NCBI GenBank assembly: GCA_944386985.1
Contig: CALXDD010000015.1
Span: 1-59,263 of the forward strand
DNA: 59,263 nucleotides
Origin: an uncultured Oscillospiraceae bacterium
GTDB taxonomy: Bacteria; Bacillota; Clostridia; Oscillospirales; Oscillospiraceae
Direction of reading: 5' to 3'
The stretch's first letter is position 1; each line of letters begins with the position of its first letter. The position numbers were made by a program, and so were the translations under genes. The notes under the pieces are model-generated. The model was given only the letters and a program-made list of their open reading frames with translations. It was not told the origin of the DNA and ran no database searches. Below, in pieces: positions 1-7,965 of the stretch.

Positions 1-408
1 ACCGGCCACCAGCAGAACCCCACCACCGGCTACAACCTGAAGGGGGACCCCTGCACCAAGATCGACCTGGAGACCCTTTGCCGCAGCGTCGGCATCAAGC
101 GGGTCCGGGTGGTGGACCCCTACAACCTCAAGGAGTGTGAGGATGCCGTGAGGGAGGAGCTGGCCGCCGCGGAGCCCTCCGTCATCATCTCCCGCCGCCC
201 CTGCGCCCTGCTCAAATACGTCAAGCACAAGGCGCCCCTCATCGCCCACAGCGACAAGTGCGTGGGCTGCAAGAGCTGCATGAGGATCGGCTGCCCCGCC
301 ATCTCCATTGTGGACGGCAAGGCCAAGATCGACAACACCCTGTGCGTGGGCTGCGGCGTGTGCCAGCAGATGTGCAAGTTTGACGCCCTCGAGGCGCCCC
401 AGGCGTAA
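1..408 (+). CDS. iorA: Indolepyruvate:ferredoxin oxidoreductase subunit alpha, C-terminal end (partial)
   Basis: The gene enters from the left edge, so only the last 135 residues are visible. The tail carries two 4Fe-4S ferredoxin clusters, seen as CVGCKSCMRIGCP and CVGCGVCQQMC. Upstream of them is the thiamine-pyrophosphate enzyme end (GHQQNPTTGYN). With the beta subunit it decarboxylates aryl pyruvates to aryl-acetyl-CoA and reduces ferredoxin, in the cytoplasm of anaerobes. The beta subunit starts 12 bases after this stop. The following plus-strand genes encode an aryl-CoA ligase and an aminotransferase, which supports an arylpyruvate substrate. Substrate preference among the aromatic 2-oxo acids cannot be read from this fragment. 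Confidence 0.93.
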   Translation, partial: TGHQQNPTTGYNLKGDPCTKIDLETLCRSVGIKRVRVVDPYNLKECEDAVREELAAAEPSVIISRRPCALLKYVKHKAPLIAHSDKCVGCKSCMRIGCPAISIVDGKAKIDNTLCVGCGVCQQMCKFDALEAPQA

Positions 409-420
409 GGAGGTACGGAT

Positions 421-993
421 ATGGAAACAAAGAACATTATGATCGTCGGCGTGGGGGGACAGGGGTCCCTCCTGGCCAGCAAGCTGCTGGGCCGGCTTCT
501 TTTAGACAAGGGCTATGACGTGAAGGTCTCCGAGGTCCACGGTATGTCCCAGCGGGGCGGCAGCGTGGTCACCTACGTCCGCTTCGGTGACAAGGTCTAC
601 TCCCCTATCATCGACAAGGGGGAGGCGGACTTCATCGTCTCCTTCGAGCTGCTGGAGGCCGCCCGCTGGACGGAATACCTCAAAAAGGACGGCAAGATCG
701 TCACCAACACCCAGCAGGTGAACCCCATGCCGGTGATCACCGGCGCGGCGGCGTATCCGGAGAATCTGGCGGAGAAGATGACCGCTGCGGGCATCGATGT
801 GGACGCCTTCGACGCGCTGAAGCTGGCCGAGGAGGCGGGCAGCAGCAAGGCGGTGAATATTGTCCTCATGGGCCGTCTCAGCCGCTACTTTGATATCCCT
901 GAGAGTGAGTGGCACGCCGCCATTGAGAAGAGCGTTCCCGCCAAGTTCTTAGAGATGAACCAGAAGGCGTTTACCCTGGGCCGCGAGGCTTGA
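421..993 (+). CDS. iorB: Indolepyruvate:ferredoxin oxidoreductase subunit beta
   Basis: 190 residues, the usual length for this subunit. It begins with a glycine-rich IVGVGGQGSLLASKLLG segment and has the conserved GMSQRGGSVVTYVRFG motif of the gamma-type domain of 2-oxoacid:ferredoxin oxidoreductases. It is the small partner of the alpha subunit encoded just upstream. The shine-dalgarno AAGGAGG lies 8-9 bases before the ATG. The pair oxidatively decarboxylates indolepyruvate and related aryl pyruvates to the CoA ester. The next gene (fluC) starts one base after the stop, so the transcript probably continues. Confidence 0.95.
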   Translation: METKNIMIVGVGGQGSLLASKLLGRLLLDKGYDVKVSEVHGMSQRGGSVVTYVRFGDKVYSPIIDKGEADFIVSFELLEAARWTEYLKKDGKIVTNTQQVNPMPVITGAAAYPENLAEKMTAAGIDVDAFDALKLAEEAGSSKAVNIVLMGRLSRYFDIPESEWHAAIEKSVPAKFLEMNQKAFTLGREA

Positions 994-994
994 C

Positions 995-1363
995 ATGGGC
1001 AGCTTTCTTGCGGTGGGGCTGGGGGGCGGCGTGGGGGCCATGGGCCGCTACGCCCTGAGTCTTCTGCCTTACCAGGGGACCTTTCCCCTTTTGACCTTTG
1101 TCACCAACCTTTTGGGGGCGGTGCTCATCGGCTTTATTGCGGGTCTTGCGGGCCAGGAGCGCCTCGGCGGCGGCTGGACCCTCTTTTGGAAGACCGGCGT
1201 CTGCGGCGGCTTCACCACCTTCTCCACCTTTTCCTTAGAGAGCCTCACCCTGTTGGAGAAGGGCCGGTACGCCCTGGGCGGGCTGTACATGGTTCTCAGC
1301 GTGGCGCTGTGTCTTGCAGGTATTCTGGCGGGCCGACGGCTCAGCATGATGGCCAAGGGATAA
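995..1363 (+). CDS. fluC: Fluoride ion channel FluC/CrcB
   Basis: 122 residues with four hydrophobic segments. It has the family's TFVTNLLGAVLIGF segment and the signature GGFTTFSTFSLE. FluC forms a dual-topology dimer in the membrane that lets cytoplasmic fluoride escape. The ATG is one base downstream of the iorB stop, so it is translated with the oxidoreductase genes. I found no fluoride riboswitch in front of it. Pairing of a fluoride channel with iorAB looks like simple co-transcription. FluC genes often occur in pairs, but only one is present here. Confidence 0.93.
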   Translation: MGSFLAVGLGGGVGAMGRYALSLLPYQGTFPLLTFVTNLLGAVLIGFIAGLAGQERLGGGWTLFWKTGVCGGFTTFSTFSLESLTLLEKGRYALGGLYMVLSVALCLAGILAGRRLSMMAKG

Positions 1364-1368
1364 GAGAC

Positions 1369-1399
1369 AAAAAACCGGCGGAGGCATTGCCTCCGCCGG
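1369..1399 (-). terminator. Rho-independent terminator between fluC and the next minus-strand gene
   Basis: An 11-base perfect stem CCGGCGGAGGC with loop ATT spans 1375-1399. The A-run at 1369-1374 becomes a T-tract on the minus strand, so it ends the 1417-1851 gene. On the plus strand the stem is not followed by T residues and would be a weaker stop for fluC. Confidence 0.85.
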
Positions 1400-1416
1400 G
1401 GGTCAGGATCGCGCGG

Positions 1417-1851
1417 TCATACAGTTTCCTCCTGCCGGTACCTCTTCCACTGGTTCAGAAGGTCTATCAGCAGGATGAGAACGCAGCTGAGAACCAAGGT
1501 TCTGGCAAAGGATACGGCCTCCATATGCTGCCACGCAGCCGGGAGAACCGGGTGGGCCAGCCATACCAAAGCCCCCGCCAGCATCACGCCAACGGCCCAC
1601 CATCCGCTGCCCGGCTTACGCTGCTGCTTTGTCTCCGAAGCATAAATGGAATACAAAAACAGCAGCAGAATAATTGCGCCGAGCAGCACCCGGTCAACCC
1701 AGTCCGGAAGGAATGGAGACAGAGACTCCAGTCCCAAGAGAAAAAGGAAACACAAAAATCCCACCAGCAGTCCCATCAGAAACGAGGAAGGGAAGGCAGA
1801 GCGGTCAAATGTCTGGCGCAGCGCACGGCGCGCAGGATCTGTTGTACGCAT
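1417..1851 (-). CDS. Small membrane protein of unknown function
   Basis: 144 residues. I do not recognise the family. After a basic N-terminal stretch there are about four hydrophobic segments: residues 24-43, 52-69, 84-102 and 113-131. The first pair and last pair are separated by a short hydrophilic part with SETKQQRKPG. A clean AGGAG lies 7 bases before the ATG, and a strong terminator follows the stop, so it is a single-gene transcript facing the ior/paaK genes. No catalytic motif is visible. It could be a small transporter subunit or an envelope protein; nothing in the neighbourhood decides it. Confidence 0.6.
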   Translation of the reverse strand: MRTTDPARRALRQTFDRSAFPSSFLMGLLVGFLCFLFLLGLESLSPFLPDWVDRVLLGAIILLLFLYSIYASETKQQRKPGSGWWAVGVMLAGALVWLAHPVLPAAWQHMEAVSFARTLVLSCVLILLIDLLNQWKRYRQEETV

Positions 1852-2044
1852 GGTGTCATCTCCTGATCGTTATTCCGTGATGAAATTCATCCCTTTGTCG
1901 TTGAATCCTTTCTGATGCCAAGTGTATTGGGGAAAACGAGAGACTGTATATATAGTGTATAAATTTTCTTTGTAAAAATCAAGGAAACCTGGTATTTCGG
2001 ACAAAATATTACATAAAATTCCTATCACACCAAGGAGAACGTCA

Positions 2045-3343
2045 ATGGAACGCTACTATCAGCCTGAAATTGAGTGCGCCAGCCGGGAGCAGATCCTCCG
2101 CTGGCAGAACGAGCGCCTTGTAAAGCAGGTGCAGCATGTGTGGGACAGCGTCCCCTACTATCGCAAAAAGATGGAGGAGAAGGGCGTCACCCCCGCCGAT
2201 ATCAAGGGCGTGGAGGATCTCCACAAGCTCCCCTTCCTCACCAAGGACGATCTGCGGGAAGCCTATCCCTACGGCCTTTTAGGCAAGCCTTTGAAGGACT
2301 GCGTCCGCATCCAGTCCACCTCCGGCACCACCGGCAAGCGGGTGGTGGCATTCTACACCCAGCACGACATTGACCTGTGGGAGGACTGCTGCGCCCGGGC
2401 CATCGTGGCCGCCGGCGGAACCGACGAGGATGTGTGCCACGTCTCCTACGGCTACGGCCTTTTCACCGGCGGTCCCGGCCTCAACGGCGGCAGCCACAAG
2501 GTGGGCTGCCTCACTCTGCCCATGTCCTCCGGCAACACCGACCGGCAGCTGCAGTTCATGGTGGACCTGGGCTCCACCATCCTCTGCTGCACCCCTTCCT
2601 ATGCCGCGTATCTGGCTGAGTGCATCCATGAGCGGGGCATCCAGAGCAAGATCAAGCTGAAGGCGGGTATCTTCGGCGCTGAGGCATGGAGTGAGGAGAT
2701 GCGTCAGGACATCCAGAGCAAGCTGGGCATCAAGGCTTACGATATCTACGGCCTCACCGAGACCAGCGGCCCGGGCGTGGCATTTGAGTGCTCCGCCCAG
2801 ACCGGCATGCACATCAACGAGGACCACTTCATCGCCGAGATCATCGACCCCAACACCGGCGAGGTGCTGCCCGAGGGCAGCAAGGGCGAGCTGGTGTTCA
2901 CCTCCATCACCAAGGAGGCATTTCCCCTGCTGCGCTACCGCACCCGTGACATCTGCGTGCTGACCCGGGAGAAGTGTCCCTGCGGCCGCACCCATGTGAA
3001 GATGAGCAAGCCCATGGGCCGCAGCGACGATATGCTTATCATCAAGGGCGTCAACGTCTTCCCCTCCCAGATCGAGACGGTGCTGCTGGAGCAGGGCTAT
3101 CCCGCCAACTATCAGATCATCGTGGACCGGGTGAACAACTCCGACACCCTGGAGGTCCAGGTGGAGATGACCCCCGAGAACTTCTCCGACTCCCTGGCCC
3201 ACATCACCGACATGGAGAAGAGCCTGGTGGGCGCGCTGAAGGCCATGCTGGGCATCTATGCCAAGGTCAAGCTGGTGGCGCCCAAGACCATTGCCCGCAG
3301 CGAGGGCAAGGCGGTCCGTGTCATCGACAAGCGGAAGATTTAA
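2045..3343 (+). CDS. paaK: Phenylacetate--CoA ligase family enzyme
   Basis: 432 residues, the standard PaaK length. It shows the adenylation loop STSGTTGKR (about residue 96), the YGLTETSG motif near 240, and the C-terminal GVNVFPSQIE segment typical of phenylacetate-CoA ligases. The family links an aryl acetate to CoA through an acyl-adenylate. Next to iorAB, an ACT protein and an aminotransferase, it probably works on phenylacetate or indoleacetate. In peptide-fermenting anaerobes the reaction may run toward the free acid to conserve energy, which is an inference. SD is AAGGAGAAC before ATG 2045. I see no convincing promoter in the AT-rich 193 bases upstream. Confidence 0.92.
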   Translation: MERYYQPEIECASREQILRWQNERLVKQVQHVWDSVPYYRKKMEEKGVTPADIKGVEDLHKLPFLTKDDLREAYPYGLLGKPLKDCVRIQSTSGTTGKRVVAFYTQHDIDLWEDCCARAIVAAGGTDEDVCHVSYGYGLFTGGPGLNGGSHKVGCLTLPMSSGNTDRQLQFMVDLGSTILCCTPSYAAYLAECIHERGIQSKIKLKAGIFGAEAWSEEMRQDIQSKLGIKAYDIYGLTETSGPGVAFECSAQTGMHINEDHFIAEIIDPNTGEVLPEGSKGELVFTSITKEAFPLLRYRTRDICVLTREKCPCGRTHVKMSKPMGRSDDMLIIKGVNVFPSQIETVLLEQGYPANYQIIVDRVNNSDTLEVQVEMTPENFSDSLAHITDMEKSLVGALKAMLGIYAKVKLVAPKTIARSEGKAVRVIDKRKI

Positions 3344-3362
3344 GGAAAGAGGAGACGACGCT

Positions 3363-3794
3363 ATGGGTATTCATCAGATTTCTGTATTTCTGGAAAACCG
3401 GGCGGGACAGCTGGCGGAGATCACCTCCATTCTGTCCGACAACAAGATCGACATGCGGGCCATCTCCATTGCGGAGACCAGCGACTACGGCGTTCTGCGC
3501 CTGATCGTCAGCGAGCCGGAGCGCACCGCCTCCATCCTCCTCAGCCACGGCTTCATCCTCTCCATGACCCCTGTGGTGGCCGTGGCCGTCCCCGACGAGC
3601 CCGGCGGGCTGGCCCGGGTGCTCCACATTCTGGCGGAGGCGGAGATCGATATCGAGTATATGTACGCCATCATCGGCCGCATTGCCGGCCGGGCTTATAT
3701 GATTTTCCGGGTCAACGACGAGGAGAAGTTCCGCGTTACCCTGGCCACCAGCGGACTGGCCACCATCTCCAAGGAGGAGCTGGGCATCCAGTAA
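3363..3794 (+). CDS. Tandem ACT-domain protein
   Basis: 143 residues formed by two ACT domains, about 3-70 and 72-143. The first begins with IHQISVFLENRAGQL and the second with the repeat-like VAVAVPDEPGGLARVLHIL; both fit the beta-alpha-beta-beta-alpha-beta pattern with the ligand-binding G-x-L turn. Such proteins bind amino acids and regulate partner enzymes. It lies 19 bases behind the paaK-like ligase and 42 before an aminotransferase, a pairing commonly seen in anaerobes. It is likely the aromatic amino-acid sensor of this pathway. The start at 3363 is chosen because GAGGAG precedes it; the upstream in-frame codons overlap paaK. Confidence 0.9.
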   Translation: MGIHQISVFLENRAGQLAEITSILSDNKIDMRAISIAETSDYGVLRLIVSEPERTASILLSHGFILSMTPVVAVAVPDEPGGLARVLHILAEAEIDIEYMYAIIGRIAGRAYMIFRVNDEEKFRVTLATSGLATISKEELGIQ

Positions 3795-3836
3795 TGGCGC
3801 TGCCCCATATTTCTCAGAGAAAAGAGGTAATTTACC

Positions 3837-5003
3837 ATGCAGGAAATGAGCAGAAAAAATAAACTGTTTACCGATTCCGTTATCCGCCGGATGACCCGGA
3901 TCGCCATTGCCAACAACGCCATCAACCTGGCCCAGGGTTTTCCCGACTTTGATCCCCCCAAGGAGATGATGGACCGTCTGGAGGAAGTGAGCCACCAGGG
4001 TCCCCACCAGTACCCCATCACCATGGGCGCCCCCAATTTCCGCCAGGCCCTGGCCCGCAAGTGCGGCCGCTTCATGGGCCGGACCCTGGACCCGGAGACG
4101 GAGATCGTGGTGACCATCGGCTCTACCGAGGCCATGGTGGACACCATCTTCGCCCTCACAAACCCAGGGGACAAGATCATTATGTTCTCCCCTTATTTTG
4201 AGAACTACCGGGCCCAGGCGATCTTCGCCGACTGTGAGCCGGTATTTGTCCCCCTGGTCCCCCCTGCGTTCAACTTCGACCCCAACGTCCTGGAGGACGC
4301 CTTCAAACAGGGGGCCAAGGCGATTCTTATCTGCAACCCCTCCAACCCCAGCGGAAAGGTGTTCACCTATGACGAGCTGAAGCTGATCGCCGACCTCTGC
4401 GTCAAGTATGACGTCTACGCCATTATGGACGAGGTCTATGAGCACATCGTCTACGACGGCCACAAGCACATCTATATGAACAGCCTCCCCGGCATGTGGG
4501 AGCGGACGGTGAGCTGCTCCTCCCTGAGCAAGACCTACTCCGTCACCGGCTGGCGCTTAGGCTATGCTATCGCTCCTGAACCCATTATGGAGCGGATCAA
4601 GCAGTACCACGATTTCAACACTGTGGGCGCTCCTTCCCCCTTGATGGAGGCCGCTGTGGTGGGCCTTGATATGCCGGACAGCTACTACGAGGAGTTCGGC
4701 GCACACTACGCCCACATGAAGAAGCTGTTCACCGACGGCCTGAAGAATATCGGCATCCCCTTTACCGATCCTCAGGGCGCCTACTTCGTCCTGGCCAACA
4801 TCGGGCCCTATATGAAGAAGGGACAGAGCGATGTGGAATTCTGTGAGGAGATGACCCGGAAGGTAGGCGTGGCCTGCGTTCCCGGCAGCTCCTTCTTTAT
4901 GGAGGATATCAACGACATCGTCCGCGTCCACTTCGCCAAGAAGGACGAGACCCTCATTGAGGCGCTCAACCGTCTGGCGGACATCAAGGCCAAGATGGCC
5001 TGA
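3837..5003 (+). CDS. Pyridoxal-phosphate aminotransferase, class I/II (probable aromatic aminotransferase)
   Basis: 388 residues, fold type I aminotransferase. The PLP lysine is in SLSKTYSVTGWRLGYA. NPSNPSGKV and DEVYEHIVYDG are also family landmarks, and INLAQGFPDFDPP near the start is typical of the aspartate/aromatic subgroup. It would convert aromatic amino acids to the 2-oxo acids used by iorAB. An AAAGAGG site precedes ATG 3837. A strong terminator follows the stop at 5019, closing the ior-fluC...paaK-ACT-aminotransferase set. Exact amino-acid preference is not determinable from sequence alone. Confidence 0.93.
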   Translation: MQEMSRKNKLFTDSVIRRMTRIAIANNAINLAQGFPDFDPPKEMMDRLEEVSHQGPHQYPITMGAPNFRQALARKCGRFMGRTLDPETEIVVTIGSTEAMVDTIFALTNPGDKIIMFSPYFENYRAQAIFADCEPVFVPLVPPAFNFDPNVLEDAFKQGAKAILICNPSNPSGKVFTYDELKLIADLCVKYDVYAIMDEVYEHIVYDGHKHIYMNSLPGMWERTVSCSSLSKTYSVTGWRLGYAIAPEPIMERIKQYHDFNTVGAPSPLMEAAVVGLDMPDSYYEEFGAHYAHMKKLFTDGLKNIGIPFTDPQGAYFVLANIGPYMKKGQSDVEFCEEMTRKVGVACVPGSSFFMEDINDIVRVHFAKKDETLIEALNRLADIKAKMA

Positions 5004-5018
5004 GCCAAAAGAGAAAAA

Positions 5019-5046
5019 CGGACGTGCCCCGGCACGTCCGTTTTTT
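5019..5046 (+). terminator. Terminator after the aminotransferase gene
   Basis: A 10-bp stem CGGACGTGCC / GGCACGTCCG with a two-base spacer (CC) is followed by TTTTTT at 5041-5046. An A-run before it makes it able to act on the minus strand too. Confidence 0.92.
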
Positions 5047-5090
5047 CTGCCCGCCTTTGGAAAGGGAAGAGGGGCGGATCAGGGGAAAAG

Positions 5091-5130
5091 CAGCGCAGGC
5101 CGCCGGCTTTTTGACCGGCAGCCTGCGCTG
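5091..5130. repeat. Long inverted repeat in the gap behind the MATE gene
   Basis: Arms CAGCGCAGGC (5091-5100) and GCCTGCGCTG (5121-5130) are perfect, and CCGG occurs on both sides inside the loop, making a two-level hairpin. It sits 41 bases past the MATE stop (minus strand) but lacks a good T-tract, so it is either a weak terminator or an mRNA 3'-end stabiliser. Confidence 0.55.
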
Positions 5131-5170
5131 CGCTCAAGTCCGCCTGCGGCAGGGAGGGAGAGGGAAAAGC

Positions 5171-6526
5171 TCACTGCAAGTAGGCGGCAGGTCCAGCGAC
5201 TTGGGTACGATTCCAATAGCCGCTGCGGTAGAATGCATAGGAGAGGGCGGCGCCGATGGCCCAGCCTACCGGCCAGGCGCACCAGATGCCGATGGAGCCG
5301 AACTCCGCGGAGAACAGGAAGGCCAGCACCACACGCAAAATGAGATCGGAGAAGGTGGCCACCATGAACCGGCGCATGGCGCCGGCGCCACGGAGCACGC
5401 CGTCGGCAATCAGCTTTACCGACACCAGGAAGTAGAAGGGGGAGACGATCCGCAGGAACAGCACGCCGGTGTCAATGGCCGCTCCGGTGGGTTCCGGCAT
5501 GAAAAGGTACACCAGCCACTTGCCCGCCAGTAGGTAGGCCGCTACCAGAGGAATGCACAGCAGCCACACCATCTGAAGGCCCGCCTGGAAGCCCTGGTCC
5601 ACACGTTCCCGCTTGCCGGCGCCTAAGTTCTGGGCCACAAAGTTGGACATACCGTTGCCCAGGGTGGTGAAGGAGGTCACAACCATATTGTTGAGCTTGA
5701 TGGCGGCGGAATAGCCTGCAATGACGCTGCTGCCGTAGCTGTTGATGATGCTCTGCAGCACGATGTTGCCCACAGAAATGAAGCTTTGCTGAAGGATACT
5801 GGGCACCGCTACCACCGCAATGTCGCCCAGAATGGGCCAGGAGAACCACACATGGCCCTCATCTGCCGGAATGCTTTTCAGCCGCCGCAGCAGCGCCAGC
5901 ACCGCCAGCACGCAGCTGACGCCCTGGCAGAGGAAGGTGGCCCAGGCCACGCCGTCCACTTCCATGCCAAAGCCCTTCACAAACAGGACATCCATGAAGA
6001 TATTCGCTGTGGAGGAGGCGGCCAGGAACAGGAAGGGGGTCCTGGAGTCGCCCATGGCGGAGAAGATGCCGGTGGCGATATTATAGAAGAACAGGAATAT
6101 GAGACCGCCGATGTAAATGTTCAGATACAGGATGCAGTCGGCAAAGATGTTGTCCGGAGTCTGGATGGCCCGCAGCAGGGTTGGGGTCAGCAGAAAACCC
6201 GCAGCCATCAGCACCACGCACAGTGCCAGCGCAGCCAGAAAGGTGGTGCTTACCGCCGTCTTCATTTTGCCCCAGTCCTTGGCGCCGAAAAACCGGGATA
6301 CCACCACGGAGCAGCCGATGTTGCAGCCAAACGCAAAAGCTAAAAATACCAGCGTTACCTCGTAGGCGTTGCCCACCGCGGCCAGGGCGTCCTCCCCTAC
6401 AAACTTGCCCGCCACCAGACTGTCGGCAATGTTATAAAGCTGCTGGAAGATGATGCTTCCAAACAGGGGCAGGGAGAATTTCCACAGGGCAGTCCGGGGA
6501 TTGCCTACCGTCAAATCCTTGTTCAC
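5171..6526 (-). CDS. MATE family multidrug efflux transporter
   Basis: 451 residues with 12 predicted membrane helices. It has the internal two-fold repeat of the MATE family. The N-terminal part shows PLFGSIIFQQLYNIADSLVAG and the second half NNMVVTSFTTLGNGMSNFVAQNLGAG. It would expel cationic drugs or metabolites using a sodium or proton gradient. The start is GTG at 6526, placed by AGGAGGAATCATT upstream. It is divergent from a LysR regulator gene, with overlapping promoters and an inverted repeat between them, so it is probably controlled by that regulator. Confidence 0.93.
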   Translation of the reverse strand: MNKDLTVGNPRTALWKFSLPLFGSIIFQQLYNIADSLVAGKFVGEDALAAVGNAYEVTLVFLAFAFGCNIGCSVVVSRFFGAKDWGKMKTAVSTTFLAALALCVVLMAAGFLLTPTLLRAIQTPDNIFADCILYLNIYIGGLIFLFFYNIATGIFSAMGDSRTPFLFLAASSTANIFMDVLFVKGFGMEVDGVAWATFLCQGVSCVLAVLALLRRLKSIPADEGHVWFSWPILGDIAVVAVPSILQQSFISVGNIVLQSIINSYGSSVIAGYSAAIKLNNMVVTSFTTLGNGMSNFVAQNLGAGKRERVDQGFQAGLQMVWLLCIPLVAAYLLAGKWLVYLFMPEPTGAAIDTGVLFLRIVSPFYFLVSVKLIADGVLRGAGAMRRFMVATFSDLILRVVLAFLFSAEFGSIGIWCAWPVGWAIGAALSYAFYRSGYWNRTQVAGPAAYLQ

Positions 6527-6577
6527 AACAATGATTCCTCCTGAAATGATCTTCTTTTCCTCTTTTCATGCGCCAAA

Positions 6578-6616
6578 AGTATATCACTTGCATGATATGT
6601 TGAGAAGTGATATGAT
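6578..6616. promoter_or_regulatory. Overlapping divergent promoters and LysR operator
   Basis: Plus strand: TTGCAT (6588-6593), 17-base spacer, TATGAT (6611-6616) for the LysR gene. Minus strand: TTCTCA (6606-6601), 17-base spacer, TATACT (6583-6578) for the MATE gene. An inverted repeat TATCACTT (6582-6589) / AAGTGATA (6605-6612) overlaps all four elements, as expected for a LysR-type regulator controlling its own and the pump gene. Confidence 0.65.
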
Positions 6617-6662
6617 GGAATAACAGGTATGATTTTTTGATATGAGAAAAGGAGGGGACGCT

Positions 6663-7556
6663 ATGGTCAGCTATGATCACTACCGGGTTTTTTGCTGTGC
6701 CGCCCGGCATCACAGTTTCAGCCGGGCAGCACAGGAGCTGATGACCAGCCAGCCGGCGGTAAGCCGCAGCGTGGCGGCCCTGGAGCAACAGCTGCAGTGC
6801 CGGCTTTTTCAGCGCACCGGCCGGGGCATTGCCCTGACGCCGGAGGGACGGCGGCTTTATGAGGCAGTGGCCGCCGGATGCGAGGCCCTGGAGGAGGCGG
6901 AAGGAGTTATGGCCGCCGCCCGGGCCATGGAGACCGGCGCGGTGCGGATCGGTACCACGGAGCTGGCCATGCGGTATGTGCTGATTGCCGCGATCGGACA
7001 GTTTCAGCGGCAGCATCCAGGGATAAAGTTTCGAGTCAGCAGCCACAGCACCAGCGCGGCGCTGGACAGCCTTCAGGAGGGTGAGGCGGATCTGGCGGTG
7101 GCGCCCGCACCGGTGAATGCTTCCCCTGCCCTGCAGCAGGAGGTGCTCCTCTCCTTCCAGGATATTTTTATCGCCGGACGGCCTTTTTCAGAGCTGAAGG
7201 GACAGACTCTGCCCCTCCGGGCACTGGAGGAATATCCGCTGATTTGTCTGACCCCGGACACCTCCTCCCGACAGTTTTTGGAACAGCTGTGCCGCCGCCA
7301 TGGTCTGACCGTTTCGGCGGATATGGAGGTAACGTCGGCAGATCTGGTGCTGCCCCTGGTCCGGGAGGGACTTGGGATTGGGTTTCTGCCCCAGCTGCTG
7401 GCCAGGGAGGCCATGGCGGCGGAGGAGGTCTTCCCCCTGACGCTGCGGGAGCCGATCCCCCGGCGGCAGGTGTGTCTGGTGACGGACCCGGCCCGGCCCC
7501 GCAGCCGGGCAGCGGAGGGGTTTTTGGCCTTTCTCAGACGGGGGCAGTGGGGATAA
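6663..7556 (+). CDS. LysR family transcriptional regulator
   Basis: 297 residues. The N-terminal winged helix-turn-helix (about 1-60) has HSFSRAAQELMTSQPAVSR, and the rest is a periplasmic-binding-protein-like effector domain with GEADLAVAP and VREGLGIGFLP. I chose ATG 6663 because AAGGAGG lies directly ahead; an upstream ATG at 6642 would place the SD inside the gene. It is divergent from the MATE pump and shares the inverted-repeat operator with it. The effector is unknown. A bidirectional terminator follows. Confidence 0.92.
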   Translation: MVSYDHYRVFCCAARHHSFSRAAQELMTSQPAVSRSVAALEQQLQCRLFQRTGRGIALTPEGRRLYEAVAAGCEALEEAEGVMAAARAMETGAVRIGTTELAMRYVLIAAIGQFQRQHPGIKFRVSSHSTSAALDSLQEGEADLAVAPAPVNASPALQQEVLLSFQDIFIAGRPFSELKGQTLPLRALEEYPLICLTPDTSSRQFLEQLCRRHGLTVSADMEVTSADLVLPLVREGLGIGFLPQLLAREAMAAEEVFPLTLREPIPRRQVCLVTDPARPRSRAAEGFLAFLRRGQWG

Positions 7557-7606
7557 AAGAAGTTCGTGGGACAGCGCAGGGTTATCTGTCCGGTATGCAA
7601 AAAAAT

Positions 7607-7641
7607 GCCCGGTCTGCAGAAAAAGCAGACCGGGCGTTTTT
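7607..7641. terminator. Bidirectional terminator between lysR and rubredoxin
   Basis: An 11-bp stem GCCCGGTCTGC / GCAGACCGGGC with a 7-base A-rich loop, T-run on the plus side and A-run on the other, serves the convergent lysR-type gene and rubredoxin gene. Confidence 0.92.
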
Positions 7642-7656
7642 GATGGAAAAATTCGA

Positions 7657-7818
7657 TTACTCCTCCACGGAGAACTGATCCTTGCCGACGCCGCACAGGG
7701 GGCAGACGAAGTCATCGGGCAGATCCTCCCATTTGGTGCCGGGAGCAATACCGTTATCAGGATCGCCCGCAGCCTCATCGTACACATAGCCGCAAACATC
7801 GCAAACATACTTCTTCAT
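7657..7818 (-). CDS. Rubredoxin
   Basis: 53 residues, the standard rubredoxin size. Two iron-binding knuckles are seen as [14 protein letters not shown] and [11 protein letters not shown]. It carries single electrons, typically to rubrerythrin or oxidoreductases that remove peroxide and oxygen in anaerobes. Start at 7818 follows AAGGAGG by 9 bases. It has its own promoter with a perfect palindrome overlapping the initiation region (7902-7920), so it is likely controlled by a repressor. No redox partner gene is adjacent. Confidence 0.96.
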   Translation of the reverse strand: MKKYVCDVCGYVYDEAAGDPDNGIAPGTKWEDLPDDFVCPLCGVGKDQFSVEE

Positions 7819-7901
7819 TGGTAGAATCCTCCTTATTCTCACAATATAGAACATATAGAAACCGTTCCTCAGTCCGGGACAGGGAGGCGACAGTCTCTTG
7901 G

Positions 7902-7950
7902 CTGGATATAGTATATCCAGTTTATAGGGAAAAATCTGTTGCATAAGCAA
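7902..7950 (-). promoter_or_regulatory. Rubredoxin promoter with palindromic operator; short terminator of the ABC operon overlaps
   Basis: On the minus strand TTGCTT (7950-7945), 18-base spacer and TATAAA (7926-7921) form a promoter. Directly after the -10 lies a 19-base perfect palindrome, CTGGATATA G TATATCCAG, at 7902-7920. A small hairpin GTTGC-TTAT-GCAAC (7951-7938) followed by GATTTTT overlaps the -35 and probably ends the ABC transporter mRNA. The palindrome does not match Fur, PerR or Rex boxes that I know. Confidence 0.6.
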
Positions 7951-7965
7951 CACTTATAAAAAGAT

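Noticed and set aside
1364-1416. Fluoride riboswitch near fluC
   Set aside because: fluC starts one base after iorB and the nearby hairpin is a terminator without the riboswitch core.
5091-5130. Third copy of the hairpin insert family
   Set aside because: It lacks the conserved linkers, the four-stem order and a duplicated gene end.
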